A stretch of DNA of 53,027 nucleotides from Psychromonas sp. B3M02 (lineage in GTDB: Bacteria > Pseudomonadota > Gammaproteobacteria > Enterobacterales > Psychromonadaceae), in NCBI RefSeq assembly GCF_003318165.1, contig NZ_QOCB01000140.1, forward strand, positions 1 through 53,027. The letters are read 5' to 3'. Below are positions 37,443 through 45,779 of this stretch, piece by piece. The number at the start of each line of letters is the position of its first letter. Position 1 is the first letter of the stretch. A model generated the notes under the pieces. That model was given only the letters and a program-made list of their open reading frames with translations. It ran no database searches and had not been told where the DNA came from. Both the position numbers and the translations under genes were made by a program.

Positions 37443-37847
37443 ATGTCGAGTATTTCTGGTAGCTGTTTATGTGGTAAAGTTTATTTTGAAAGTGACAATA
37501 ACTTTAATGAGTTTCATTTATGCCATTGTATTCAATGCCAAAAAGTAACTGGCTCAGCGCATGCGGCTAATATTTTCACTCAGCCTAGCAACATTAAATG
37601 GCTTAGTGGTGAAAGCCTAGTTAAGCGTTTTGATGTCCCTGGGCGAGCAATTTCAACTGCATTTTGTGAAGAATGTGGCGCTCCCGTTCCTTACCTTTCC
37701 CGTAATAAAAAAGATTTAATCATTCCTGTAGGTTGCCTTAATGGCGTACCTAATATCACTCCTCAAGATAATATTTTTTGTTCAGAAAAAGCCGAGTGGT
37801 ATGAGCAAGGCCTTAAGGCTAAATCCTTCGATAAATTCCCTGATTGA
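37443..37847 (+). CDS. GFA-family zinc protein (glutathione-dependent formaldehyde-activating type)
   Basis: 134 aa, DUF636/GFA fold. Cysteines in SCLCGKVYF, LCHCIQCQKVTGS and FCEECGAPV supply the two zinc sites of the family. The family includes a glutathione-formaldehyde adduct enzyme, but most members have no shown activity, so I give no reaction. GGAGG lies 5 nt before the ATG. Single gene. Confidence 0.9.
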   Translation: MSSISGSCLCGKVYFESDNNFNEFHLCHCIQCQKVTGSAHAANIFTQPSNIKWLSGESLVKRFDVPGRAISTAFCEECGAPVPYLSRNKKDLIIPVGCLNGVPNITPQDNIFCSEKAEWYEQGLKAKSFDKFPD

Positions 37848-37907
37848 TAGTCACTCATCGTTTAATTAAATTCTATGACGGGCTAAAAAGACTTATATTT
37901 TGTAGAT

Positions 37908-38020
37908 ACACCAATCACACTAATTAACCAAGTTAAACTTCGAAAGGCTCTAATTGCGCTTTAAACTAAGCTATTTTTCCTACGCAAATTTTAGCGCTCT
38001 TATTTATTGTAATTAGTATT
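37908..38020. repeat. Dispersed non-coding repeat, copy B (short)
   Basis: 113 bp. Starts ACACCAATCACACTAA and ends AATTAGTATT, and its inner part (CTTCGAAAGGCTCTAATTGC, AAACTAAGC, TTTTTCCTACGCAAA) aligns with the right half of copy A. The middle of about 95 bp of copy A is missing. Together with the Fur-like boxes it occupies the 309-bp gap 37848-38156, in which I see no gene. Confidence 0.75.
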
Positions 38021-38063
38021 AGCCCCTTTTCTCAACGGCCTCAATTTTTACAACTTTCAATTT

Positions 38064-38082
38064 GCTAATGATAATTATTATT
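38064..38082. promoter_or_regulatory. Fur box 1 upstream of Ni-SOD operon
   Basis: GCTAATGATAATTATTATT matches 16 of 19 positions of the Fur consensus GATAATGATAATCATTATC. With box 2, 48 bp downstream, it makes a typical iron-repressed promoter region. Confidence 0.75.
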
Positions 38083-38111
38083 AAATGTGTTGAATTTTCC
38101 AGTTATTTGTT

Positions 38112-38130
38112 GATAATGATTATTATTACT
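38112..38130. promoter_or_regulatory. Fur box 2 upstream of Ni-SOD operon
   Basis: GATAATGATTATTATTACT matches 15 of 19 positions of the Fur consensus. It ends 26 bp before the first gene of the operon (start 38157), so would cover the -10 or start-site region. Confidence 0.72.
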
Positions 38131-38156
38131 TTATTGTTGATTGAGTGAGGGAATCA

Positions 38157-38600
38157 ATGCATAGCTGGGAAATTTTAACTAAACGCGCAAATAAAGCTTA
38201 TTCAAGCAATGACTTCTCCGATGCAGTTTTTTTAAACCAACAAGCACTAAGCATGTTAGAAACCACTTTCCATGATAACTTTTTGCTTGATGCTGAATCC
38301 TATATATCAGCGGCTGCAGTGAGCTTCTTGAATCTTGCTGATGCCTATAACGCATTAAATAATTCATTATTAGCAAATAGCCACTATGAGAACGCCATTA
38401 ACTTTTTACAGGCGGTGCTTTCTCGTGCAGATGTTGACGATCGACACTATTGTTTAGTGATGCACACGGTCACCCGCATTCGCTGTGAATGGGAAATGTT
38501 TAATGAACAACAAGCTCAACAGCAATCTGTACAAGATCAAAAGTCGTTCAGCACATTTGTGAACCATGTGCCTTATGCTGAACATATCACCCACCACTAA
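38157..38600 (+). CDS. Unknown TPR-like helical protein, Ni-SOD operon
   Basis: 147 aa, with no signal peptide. I do not recognise a characterised family; the pattern resembles DUF2753-type proteins of vibrios. It is all helical and TPR-like: WEILTKRANKAYSSNDFSDAV, NLADAYNALNNSLLANSHYENAINFL show the A/Y/A spacing of TPR helices. The C-terminus is histidine-rich (HITHH). GAGGGA lies 6 nt before the ATG at 38157, the start I prefer over an in-frame GTG at 38145. First gene behind the Fur boxes, so possibly a partner in Ni-SOD assembly or nickel supply. That is inference from position. Confidence 0.75.
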   Translation: MHSWEILTKRANKAYSSNDFSDAVFLNQQALSMLETTFHDNFLLDAESYISAAAVSFLNLADAYNALNNSLLANSHYENAINFLQAVLSRADVDDRHYCLVMHTVTRIRCEWEMFNEQQAQQQSVQDQKSFSTFVNHVPYAEHITHH

Positions 38601-38649
38601 CTCTCTGCCTCTATAGAGGTCTTTTATGTTTACCAAAAAGGAAGTAAAG

Positions 38650-38862
38650 ATGAAAAAACTAGTAAAAAGCTCAATGGCGTTAAGTGCACTTATGGCTGTT
38701 AGCCAAGTCGCACAAGCTCACCCTGGACACGATCATTCTCATTGGGCAAGTAATTCTATTCATTTATTAACAGTGCTTGCTGTTGTAGCGGTTGTTGTCG
38801 TTGGTGTCGCTTATAAAAAAAGTCGTGGTAAAAATACAGCAAAAAAAGGAGAGCAGGCATGA
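38650..38862 (+). CDS. Small His-rich membrane protein, Ni-SOD operon
   Basis: 70 aa. N-terminal signal-peptide-like segment (about 1-24, ending SQVAQAHPG), then HPGHDHSHW, a compact His/Asp metal-binding motif, then one transmembrane helix (about 38-55) and a basic cytoplasmic tail ending GKNTAKKGEQA. AAGGAAG lies upstream of the ATG at 38650. If the signal is cleaved the His motif becomes the periplasmic N-terminus. Stop and sodN start overlap (ATGA). Function unknown; metal (nickel) binding at the membrane is an inference. Confidence 0.75.
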   Translation: MKKLVKSSMALSALMAVSQVAQAHPGHDHSHWASNSIHLLTVLAVVAVVVVGVAYKKSRGKNTAKKGEQA

Positions 38863-39362
38863 TTCATCGTCTTATTAAATCTATCGATAAAGCAGTTAAC
38901 TTTAAAACAGTAAAAGCACACTGTGATATTCCATGTAAAATTTATGATCCAGCAACAGCACAACTTGCTGCATTAAGCTGTGTACGCTTAATGGACCTAA
39001 TTAAAGAAGTAGAAGATAAAGGTACGTTAGGTGTCGCTGATTATGCTCAAGTAGCGCGTTTAGTAAGTGAAAAAGAGTCTGCAAGTACAGAAGTGAAGGA
39101 AGCCATACGTATCATCTGGGGTGATTACTTTAAAGCACCTCAGTTTGAACAACTACCTAATGCGCATCAACTAACGCATAGCATTATGTTACAAGCTTCA
39201 AAATGTAAGCAAAGCATTGCCCGTGAAGAAGGCGAAAAATTAGTTGAGCTAGTTAATGAATTTGCTGCTGCATTCTGGTTAACAAAAGGTGTGCAAACTT
39301 ACACGGCAGCTTGCCCTTACCCACCTGCATTACCAGTTGTTTACCCGGATCTAAAAGGGTAA
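38859..39362 (+). CDS. sodN: Nickel-containing superoxide dismutase
   Basis: Converts superoxide to oxygen and hydrogen peroxide at a Ni(II/III) site. It is 167 aa. A 20-residue leader ending KTVKA is followed by HCDIPCKIYDP, which matches the Ni-hook HCDLPCGVYDP: after cleavage His1, Cys2, Asp3, Pro5, Cys6 and Tyr9 form the active site. Gly7 is Lys here. The rest is the four-helix bundle of the family. The leader must be removed by the protease encoded next (sodX). Start overlaps the previous stop by 4 nt, so the small His-rich protein and SodN are translationally coupled. Confidence 0.96.
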   Translation: MIHRLIKSIDKAVNFKTVKAHCDIPCKIYDPATAQLAALSCVRLMDLIKEVEDKGTLGVADYAQVARLVSEKESASTEVKEAIRIIWGDYFKAPQFEQLPNAHQLTHSIMLQASKCKQSIAREEGEKLVELVNEFAAAFWLTKGVQTYTAACPYPPALPVVYPDLKG

Positions 39363-39393
39363 ATATGTTGCACTTTATTAAGTGGACAGAATA

Positions 39394-39687
39394 ATGCTCA
39401 GCGTGGTTAAAGTTAAAGGTATGAGCATGGCTCCTCGTTTAGTAGACGGGGACTATGTGTTTGTTAGTCGTTTTCACAGACGGTTAAAGGTAGGTCACCT
39501 TGTAGTGGTTAACCACGCTACTTATCAATCTATTATTAAACGAGTTCAAAAAATTAACGCTAATGGTTCTTTATGGTTAACCGGTGAGAATGACTCCAGT
39601 GTTCAGCCTGAAGAGATGGGCTGGGTGCCTCGTGCCCGAGTATTAGGTAAAGTTATTTTCTGTGTGTGCGCTATCCCTAAAAAATAA
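39394..39687 (+). CDS. sodX: Nickel-type SOD maturation protease
   Basis: Signal-peptidase-I-like (S26) protease that cleaves the SodN leader to expose His1. It is 97 aa from the ATG at 39394. Catalytic Ser11 in KGMSMAPRL and Lys49 in SIIKRV are at the expected S26 positions; GENDSSVQPEEMGWVP is also family-like. No membrane anchor is seen, as in other SodX. A GTG at 39382 in frame is possible but has no ribosome-binding site. Fourth gene of the Ni-SOD operon. Confidence 0.92.
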   Translation: MLSVVKVKGMSMAPRLVDGDYVFVSRFHRRLKVGHLVVVNHATYQSIIKRVQKINANGSLWLTGENDSSVQPEEMGWVPRARVLGKVIFCVCAIPKK

Positions 39688-40032
39688 AAGCATCGCTTAT
39701 TAAACCCTTATCTGCTTTTATTCTTCACAATCTCTTCAATTATTCTGCTAAATATTAGATTTAATTCAGTAAGTTGATCATTTATTTGATGTAATTGCTA
39801 TAATCATAGTTATATTATTTGTAATAAAGAAATCCAGCAGATCAACAAGTAGAACGGTGATAGGTGACAAGCTAGATCGTATTGATTCACTCTATAGAAA
39901 AGAAAAGCGATCTTTAGATTGCTCAAGGAAAAGTAATCAATCACAATGCACGACTATTGGCTTTTTGATAAATAAGAGCCTCTTTATTCGATATAATCGA
40001 TACCCTCTAAACAACTATAAATGGATGACATA
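39688..40032. other. Non-coding gap between sodX and thiB
   Basis: 345 bp with no gene. Just after sodX, AATAAAAGCA (39683-39692) pairs with TGCTTTTATT (39713-39722) as a possible weak terminator with a 20-nt loop. A perfect TATAAT at 39992-39997 is a likely -10 element for thiB, about 35 bp before its start; no good -35 is spaced properly. No TPP-riboswitch motif (such as CTGAGA or ACCTGA) can be found. Confidence 0.65.
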
Positions 40033-41034
40033 GTGAAAAAGAATTTTACAAGGTTATTAATCTCAGGGATTTTGATGTTAACACCGGCATTAGCTGCTGC
40101 CGAACAAGAAAAATTAACAATTTATACCTATAGCTCATTTGCTTCTGAATGGGGACCAGGCCCAAAGATTGAAGCATCATTTGAAGCCTTTTGTGATTGT
40201 GATTTAGAGTTTATTGCCTTAGATGATGGTGTGACAATTCTTAACCGTCTTCGCCTAGAAGGTGATAGTAGTGAAGCTGACATTTTACTGGGTTTAGATG
40301 ATAGCTTGATGGCAACCGCCAAAAAAACAGGTTTATTAGCAAAACATAATATTGATTTGATGCCTGTAAATGTTGAAGACGGCTGGAAGGACGATACCTT
40401 TGTTCCTTTTGATTACGGTTATTTTGCCTTTATTTACAACAGCGAAACATTAAAAAATCCTCCTAAGAGTATGAAAGAGTTAGTGGAAGAGCGAGATGAT
40501 CTGAAAGTGATTTATCAAGATCCACGTACCTCTACCCCTGGTTCAGGTTTAATGCTGTGGATGAAAACAATTTATGGTGACCAAGCGCCAGAGGCTTGGA
40601 AAAAGCTAGCTGAAAAAACCGTAACAGTGACCAAAGGCTGGTCTGAATCCTATAGCATGTTCTTAAAAGGTGAAGCAGACATGGTACTGTCGTACACCAC
40701 TTCTCCGGCATACCATATGATTGCCGAAGGTAAGCAACAATATGTTGCTGCTAGTTTTAGTGAAGGTCATTACCGTCAAGTGGAAGTGGCTGCTATTGTC
40801 AAAAATAGCAAACACAAGCAACTAGCCACTACCTTTATGAACTTTATGTTAAGTGATGCTTTCCAGTCTGAGATCCCTACAGGAAACTGGATGTACCCGG
40901 TGACTAATGTGTTATTACCTAATGAATTCGAACAGCTTACTTTGCCGGTTAAAATGCTAACCTGCGATAGTAATGAAGTAGATAAATACCGTAAAGCATG
41001 GACTAGAGAGTGGTTAACTTCTCTAACGGATTAA
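40033..41034 (+). CDS. thiB: Thiamine-binding periplasmic protein ThiB
   Basis: Periplasmic receptor of the ThiBPQ ABC importer; binds thiamine, TMP and TPP. It is 333 aa. Signal peptide (about 1-22, ending PALAAAEQ), then the ThiB start LTIYTYSSFASEWGPG, and TSTPGSGLMLW and SYTTSPAYH around the ligand site. I prefer the GTG at 40033, with GGATGA upstream and a normal signal peptide; an ATG at 40021 has no ribosome-binding site. First gene of thiB-thiP-thiQ. Confidence 0.95.
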   Translation: MKKNFTRLLISGILMLTPALAAAEQEKLTIYTYSSFASEWGPGPKIEASFEAFCDCDLEFIALDDGVTILNRLRLEGDSSEADILLGLDDSLMATAKKTGLLAKHNIDLMPVNVEDGWKDDTFVPFDYGYFAFIYNSETLKNPPKSMKELVEERDDLKVIYQDPRTSTPGSGLMLWMKTIYGDQAPEAWKKLAEKTVTVTKGWSESYSMFLKGEADMVLSYTTSPAYHMIAEGKQQYVAASFSEGHYRQVEVAAIVKNSKHKQLATTFMNFMLSDAFQSEIPTGNWMYPVTNVLLPNEFEQLTLPVKMLTCDSNEVDKYRKAWTREWLTSLTD

Positions 41035-41050
41035 TCGCCTAACAAAAGGT

Positions 41051-42679
41051 GTGAGAGTGATAATTAAGCAAATTAAAAAAGTTCAGATTCCTGGGTTATT
41101 GCTCTCACTTGGCATTTTTGTGTTTGTATCGATGGCAGTGGGGACGCTATTAACCCATTCATCTGATCTAGATATAAGTGTAGTCTGGTCAGACCCTTAC
41201 TATCAGCACATTACTAAATTCAGTTTATATCAGGCATTTTTGTCTACTCTGTTAAGTGTGCTGCTGGCTATTCCTATTAGTCATGCTCTCTCTAGACGTT
41301 CATTTTGGGGGAAAAGCTTTTTATTAAAGCTGTTAGCCACTACCTTAGTATTACCCGTGCTTGTCGCTGTTTTTGGTTTGCTTGCTATCTATGGTAACAG
41401 TGGTTTGATTGCTAACCTGTTTGCTTACTTTGAGATGAAATTACCCTTTTCTATTTTTGGGTTAAATGGCATTTTATTAGCGCATGTCTTTTTTAACCTT
41501 CCCTTTGCTTGCCGTCTTTTTTTACAAGGCTTAAGCTCGATTCCAGAGCAGCAGCATCAGTTAGCCAGTCATCTTGGTTTAAAACATTGGAATAAGTTTC
41601 GGTTTGTTGAGTGGCCTTATATTGCAGGGCAAATTCCTCACACAGCAGGGTTAATCTTTATGCTGTGTTTTACTAGCTTTGCCACTGTCATGGCATTAGG
41701 TGGTGGACCCAAATCGACCACTATTGAACTCGCTATCTATCAAGCAATTAAATTTGATTTTGATTTACAGGCAGGTGCTTTACTAGCGTTATGGCAAATC
41801 TGTTTATGTGCTATTTTAGCTATCTTAATTCAAAAGGTAGCGCGTCCGGCTTTATTAACAACCAACTTTCAAGGTATCGATAATACCTTCCCTCATGACA
41901 CGCTCTTGTCTAAGTGTTGGGATCTCTTTTGGATAGCAATGATCACCCTATTAGTGGTTCCTCCTTTAGCTATGGTGGTGTTCTCTGGTATTAATCATAA
42001 ATTATGGATGGTGTTTAACGACCTTGGTTTTTGGATGGCATTTAAGAACTCAATTGTGATTGCGGCTTTTGCTGGGATGATTGCGGTTATTTTTGCCTTC
42101 TTTATTCTGTTAGCCAGTCGCCAATGGCGTTTAGTAGGGTTAAACAATAGAGCTGATAAAGTAGAGATGTTAGCCACGATTATTTTAGTGACTCCAGGGT
42201 TGGTTATTAGCACTGGGTTGTTTTTACTATTACGAGAGTTCTCAAGTTTGTCTTCTCTCTCCTTATATATTGTGATTGCTGTGAATGCCTTGATGGCATT
42301 ACCTTTTACACTTAAAAGTTTAGCTGTGCCTATGTTACAAAATGCGCAAAAATATGAATTACTGTGCAATAGTTTAGGTATCTTTTCATTACATCGTATT
42401 TATTGGGTGGAGTGGAAATCATTAAAAAGGCCTATCTTGCAGGCTATGTCTCTGAGTTTTGTTCTATCCATTGGTGATTTAAGTGCGATAGCGCTATTTG
42501 GTAGCCATTCTTTTAGCACTTTACCTTTATATCTATTTCAACTTCTTGGGAGTTATCAGTTAGAATCTGCTGCCGTTGTTTCCTTGGTTTTATTATTATT
42601 AAGTGTGGGGACTTTTATGGTCATCGAAAGCCTATTTAAAGAAACACAACCCCATATAAAAAGAGCAAAGCATGATTGA
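41051..42679 (+). CDS. thiP: Thiamine ABC transporter permease ThiP
   Basis: Inner-membrane permease of ThiBPQ. It is 542 aa with two fused permease halves, each with an EAA-like loop (HLGLKHWNKFRFVEWPYI at about 174; NSLGIFSLHRIYWVEWKSL at about 440) and about twelve transmembrane segments in total, as expected for ThiP. Start GTG at 41051; a second GTG two codons downstream is equally possible. Overlaps thiQ by 8 nt. Confidence 0.95.
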   Translation: MRVIIKQIKKVQIPGLLLSLGIFVFVSMAVGTLLTHSSDLDISVVWSDPYYQHITKFSLYQAFLSTLLSVLLAIPISHALSRRSFWGKSFLLKLLATTLVLPVLVAVFGLLAIYGNSGLIANLFAYFEMKLPFSIFGLNGILLAHVFFNLPFACRLFLQGLSSIPEQQHQLASHLGLKHWNKFRFVEWPYIAGQIPHTAGLIFMLCFTSFATVMALGGGPKSTTIELAIYQAIKFDFDLQAGALLALWQICLCAILAILIQKVARPALLTTNFQGIDNTFPHDTLLSKCWDLFWIAMITLLVVPPLAMVVFSGINHKLWMVFNDLGFWMAFKNSIVIAAFAGMIAVIFAFFILLASRQWRLVGLNNRADKVEMLATIILVTPGLVISTGLFLLLREFSSLSSLSLYIVIAVNALMALPFTLKSLAVPMLQNAQKYELLCNSLGIFSLHRIYWVEWKSLKRPILQAMSLSFVLSIGDLSAIALFGSHSFSTLPLYLFQLLGSYQLESAAVVSLVLLLLSVGTFMVIESLFKETQPHIKRAKHD

Positions 42680-43382
42680 TTTTTCACAGGTCCAATATCA
42701 CTATCATCAACAAAACTTTACCTTTGACTTACAAGTTGAAGAAGGCAGTATCGTTGCTATATTAGGGCCAAGCGGTGCAGGGAAAAGCACTTTATTGAAT
42801 TTGTTGACGGGTTTTATTACCCCGAGCAAAGGGGATATTAAGATCCATGGAAAGTCGGTATTAAACCGTGCTCCACATCAACGTCCTTTGTCTATTTTAT
42901 TTCAAAATAATAACCTATTTAGCCACTTGTCTGCCTTTGATAATATTGGGCTAGGTTTACACCCTGGGTTAAAGCTCAATGAGAAACATAAGAGGCGTTT
43001 ACAAACTGCTGCATTACAAGTAGGGGTGGAGGATTTGTTAGACCGTCTGCCATCGCAGTTGTCTGGTGGTGAGCAACAACGTGTTGCATTGGCGCGCTGT
43101 TTTGTTCAACACAAGCCTATATTATTATTAGATGAGCCATTTTCAGCGTTAGACCCTGTATTACGTGTTTCTATGTTAGAGCATGTTAAATCTTTAGCTG
43201 ACTCTGAAGGCGTGACCATCTTAATGGTGACACACCATATTGGTGATGCTCGTGCAGTCGCATCTGATTTTATATTTGTTGACCAAGGTAAAGCGCTCGC
43301 AGTAGATAACATTGCCAACTTAACGACTCAGCACGCAAATAAACGTTTAAGATACTTTTTAAGTGCGGAAGAAAACCAATAA
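42672..43382 (+). CDS. thiQ: Thiamine ABC transporter ATPase ThiQ
   Basis: ATPase of ThiBPQ. It is 236 aa. Walker A GPSGAGKST is at about 33-41, signature LSGGEQQR, Walker B ILLLDEPFSALDP. ILFQNNNLFSHLS is a Q-loop typical of ThiQ. Last gene of the operon; the convergent cra gene ends 13 bp later, with no terminator room between them. Confidence 0.95.
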   Translation: MIDFSQVQYHYHQQNFTFDLQVEEGSIVAILGPSGAGKSTLLNLLTGFITPSKGDIKIHGKSVLNRAPHQRPLSILFQNNNLFSHLSAFDNIGLGLHPGLKLNEKHKRRLQTAALQVGVEDLLDRLPSQLSGGEQQRVALARCFVQHKPILLLDEPFSALDPVLRVSMLEHVKSLADSEGVTILMVTHHIGDARAVASDFIFVDQGKALAVDNIANLTTQHANKRLRYFLSAEENQ

Positions 43383-43395
43383 ACAGTATCTTTTA

Positions 43396-44391
43396 TTAAA
43401 GATCATGACTGTTTTGACGTATGACTATTTTCCTTGGAATTAACTCAACACCAGTTTGATAGCGTTTTGCTGATGCATTCAGTGCGAGCGCTAATGCACT
43501 GTCTGCAATTAACTCAAACTGTTGTGGTAGGGAGTTTATCTTTATTGGTAGAAAGTCTAACAAACGATTATCACCAAATGTGCCTAGCTTCAGTTTATCC
43601 ATTAGTGCAGGTTGCTCAATTAACACATCCAAAATACCTTCCAATAAAGTATAGGAGGTGACAATAATGGCATCTGGTAGTTTATTTTCGGCTATCCACG
43701 CACTAAAAATCGCTTTTCCCGACTCACTATTAAAATTGTCTCCATAATCACTAATGGCGATTAAACCTTGTTCTTTTACTTGGGCTTCAAAGCCTGCATG
43801 ACGTTGCCGAGAAATATTAAGGTTAGGCAGAGCACCGATTAAACCAACAGATTTAACCTGATCGGAAATTAAAGACGCAGTTAGTTCATAAGCACCATCA
43901 AAATCTTCACTGATCACACAACTAAAATGTTCATCATCTAAAGCGCGGTCAATGGCAATGATCGGCGTACCTTGTTGCTGGATAGGCAGGTAGTAATCAC
44001 TGCTATCGGTTAATGAGCTAGCTACAAATAGCGCATCAATACGGCGGCTTAATAAAGCTTTAACCAAGTTTCTTTCGGTTTCTGGATCATCATCCGAACA
44101 GCCTATTAATATTTGATAGCCCGCTTGACGTGAGTTTGACTCTAGTAACTTAGCAAGTTTGGTATAACTGCTGTTTTCAAGATCTGGAATAATTAAACCA
44201 AAAGAACGACTACTTCCAGCACGTAATGATGAAGCGGCATGGTCAGGACTATAATTATGCTCATTAACCACAGCCATCACTTTTAATTGGGTCTTTTCAC
44301 TAATGCGGTACTTTTTCGCTTTACCGTTAATAACATAACTTGCAGTGGTTTTTGATACACCGGCTAACTGTGCAATTTTATCTAATGTCAT
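43396..44391 (-). CDS. cra: Catabolite repressor/activator Cra (FruR)
   Basis: LacI-family regulator that binds fructose-1-phosphate and controls fru and central-carbon genes. It is 331 aa. N-terminal helix-turn-helix (MTLDKIAQLAGVSKTTASYV) followed by the Cra-specific hinge VINGKAKKYRISEKTQ, and a periplasmic-binding-type core (about 60-325). It is divergent from fruBKA with three Cra palindromes between, so it is the local repressor. AAGGAT lies upstream of the ATG. Confidence 0.95.
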   Translation of the reverse strand: MTLDKIAQLAGVSKTTASYVINGKAKKYRISEKTQLKVMAVVNEHNYSPDHAASSLRAGSSRSFGLIIPDLENSSYTKLAKLLESNSRQAGYQILIGCSDDDPETERNLVKALLSRRIDALFVASSLTDSSDYYLPIQQQGTPIIAIDRALDDEHFSCVISEDFDGAYELTASLISDQVKSVGLIGALPNLNISRQRHAGFEAQVKEQGLIAISDYGDNFNSESGKAIFSAWIAENKLPDAIIVTSYTLLEGILDVLIEQPALMDKLKLGTFGDNRLLDFLPIKINSLPQQFELIADSALALALNASAKRYQTGVELIPRKIVIRQNSHDL

Positions 44392-44462
44392 GCTGAAAGA
44401 TCCTTTTTTGTCGATGAGATCATATTAATGACGATCTCTTTTACTTACAGGTTGCATTATAA

Positions 44463-44478
44463 GCTGAATCGATTCACT
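44463..44478. promoter_or_regulatory. Cra operator 1
   Basis: GCTGAATCGATTCACT, nearly the ideal Cra palindrome (GCTGAAACGATTCAGC type), located 72 bp upstream of the cra start. Confidence 0.85.
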
Positions 44479-44484
44479 ATTAAA

Positions 44485-44500
44485 GCTGAAACGATTCAGT
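44485..44500. promoter_or_regulatory. Cra operator 2
   Basis: GCTGAAACGATTCAGT, 22 bp (two turns) from operator 1 and on the same face of the helix, so cooperative binding is possible. Confidence 0.85.
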
Positions 44501-44581
44501 AACGTTATTAGCCTAATAAATACTCATAGGTATTCTTTTAAAAGTGGCTAAATAGAGGGGCTGAATTTTTTTGACTTAATA

Positions 44582-44597
44582 GCTGAATCGATTCAGT
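44582..44597. promoter_or_regulatory. Cra operator 3
   Basis: GCTGAATCGATTCAGT, 97 bp from operator 2 and 46 bp before the fruB start. Its spacing would allow looping with operators 1 and 2. Confidence 0.85.
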
Positions 44598-44643
44598 TGT
44601 TAAAGTTAAAGGCTAATTTTTATTAATAAAGAGGTTCAGGTTG

Positions 44644-45777
44644 ATGCTGAAACTAACCAACGATGACATCACAATGGCACAAGCCGCAAAAGATAAAATA
44701 GCGGCGATTACCACAATTGCAGAACAACTAAATGAGCGAGGTTTAGTCACCAGTGAATATGTGACTGGCATGCTTAATCGCGAATTACAAAACTCTACCT
44801 ACTTAGGCAATGGTATTGCTATTCCTCACGGTACAACAGATACACGTGATTTGGTTAATGAAACTGGAGTAGTCATTCATCACTTTCCTGATGGAGTGAA
44901 CTGGGGGGATAACAATCTCGTCTATGTGGCGATTGGTATTGCCGCTAAGTCAGATGAGCATTTAGGTATTTTAAAGCAGTTAACTAAAGTCTTGTCTGTG
45001 GATGGCGTTGAAGAGAAGTTAAAAGCAGCAACCACTGAACAAGACATTATCACGCTATTAAATGGTGATGTGCAATTTGAAGCGGATTTTAACCAGCAGC
45101 TGATGCAATTAAATTTCCCTGCGACGGATATGATTCAAATGGCTGCCGTAGCGGGTGGTTGTTTAAAAAATCAAGACTGTGTAGCGCAACAATTTGTTGC
45201 TGAATTAGTCGTTAAAGCACCTACGCATTTAGGTAATGGCTTATGGTTGATTAGTGGTGACAAAGCAGTGAATCGTTCTGCGATGGCATTTGTTACTACC
45301 AGTGAACATTGTGAGTTTAATGGGGAAGTGGTGAAGGGGCTGATTGTGATTGCCGCTTGTAATGATACTCACCATGGTTTTCTTAAGACTCTTAGCCATT
45401 GCATATTCGAACAACAACAAGGTGAGTTGCTGATTGCTTCTAAAGATAAATTAATTGCTTACTTTACCAATCATGAAGAAGACGACATAAGCAGTGACTC
45501 AGCTTTAACAGAGACATTTAGAATTAATAATACGCATGGTTTACACGCAAGGCCGAGTGCAATGTTAGTGGCAACAATTAAGCCATTTAGCGCCAACATT
45601 ATGGTTAAAAACCTCGATGGAGAAGATAAAACAGTGAATGCTAAAAGCTTAATGAAAGTGATCGGCTTAGGCGTTAAGTATGGCGATAGATTACAGTTTA
45701 TTGCTGATGGTGACGATGCGAAACAAGCGCTTGCTGCGATTAGTGAAGCCATTGTTTCTGGGTTGAGTGAGGGATAA
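44644..45777 (+). CDS. fruB: Fructose PTS diphosphoryl-transfer protein (EIIA-HPr)
   Basis: Fused EIIA(Fru) and HPr-like (FPr) domains; passes phosphate from EI to the EIIB domain of FruA. It is 377 aa. EIIA domain at about 1-145 with the phospho-histidine His62 (GIAIPHGTTDTR); a middle linker domain; HPr domain at about 285-375 with phospho-His in THGLHARPSAM. Start at ATG 44644, one codon after a TTG. fruK follows 2 bp later. Confidence 0.96.
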   Translation: MLKLTNDDITMAQAAKDKIAAITTIAEQLNERGLVTSEYVTGMLNRELQNSTYLGNGIAIPHGTTDTRDLVNETGVVIHHFPDGVNWGDNNLVYVAIGIAAKSDEHLGILKQLTKVLSVDGVEEKLKAATTEQDIITLLNGDVQFEADFNQQLMQLNFPATDMIQMAAVAGGCLKNQDCVAQQFVAELVVKAPTHLGNGLWLISGDKAVNRSAMAFVTTSEHCEFNGEVVKGLIVIAACNDTHHGFLKTLSHCIFEQQQGELLIASKDKLIAYFTNHEEDDISSDSALTETFRINNTHGLHARPSAMLVATIKPFSANIMVKNLDGEDKTVNAKSLMKVIGLGVKYGDRLQFIADGDDAKQALAAISEAIVSGLSEG

Positions 45778-45779
45778 AA

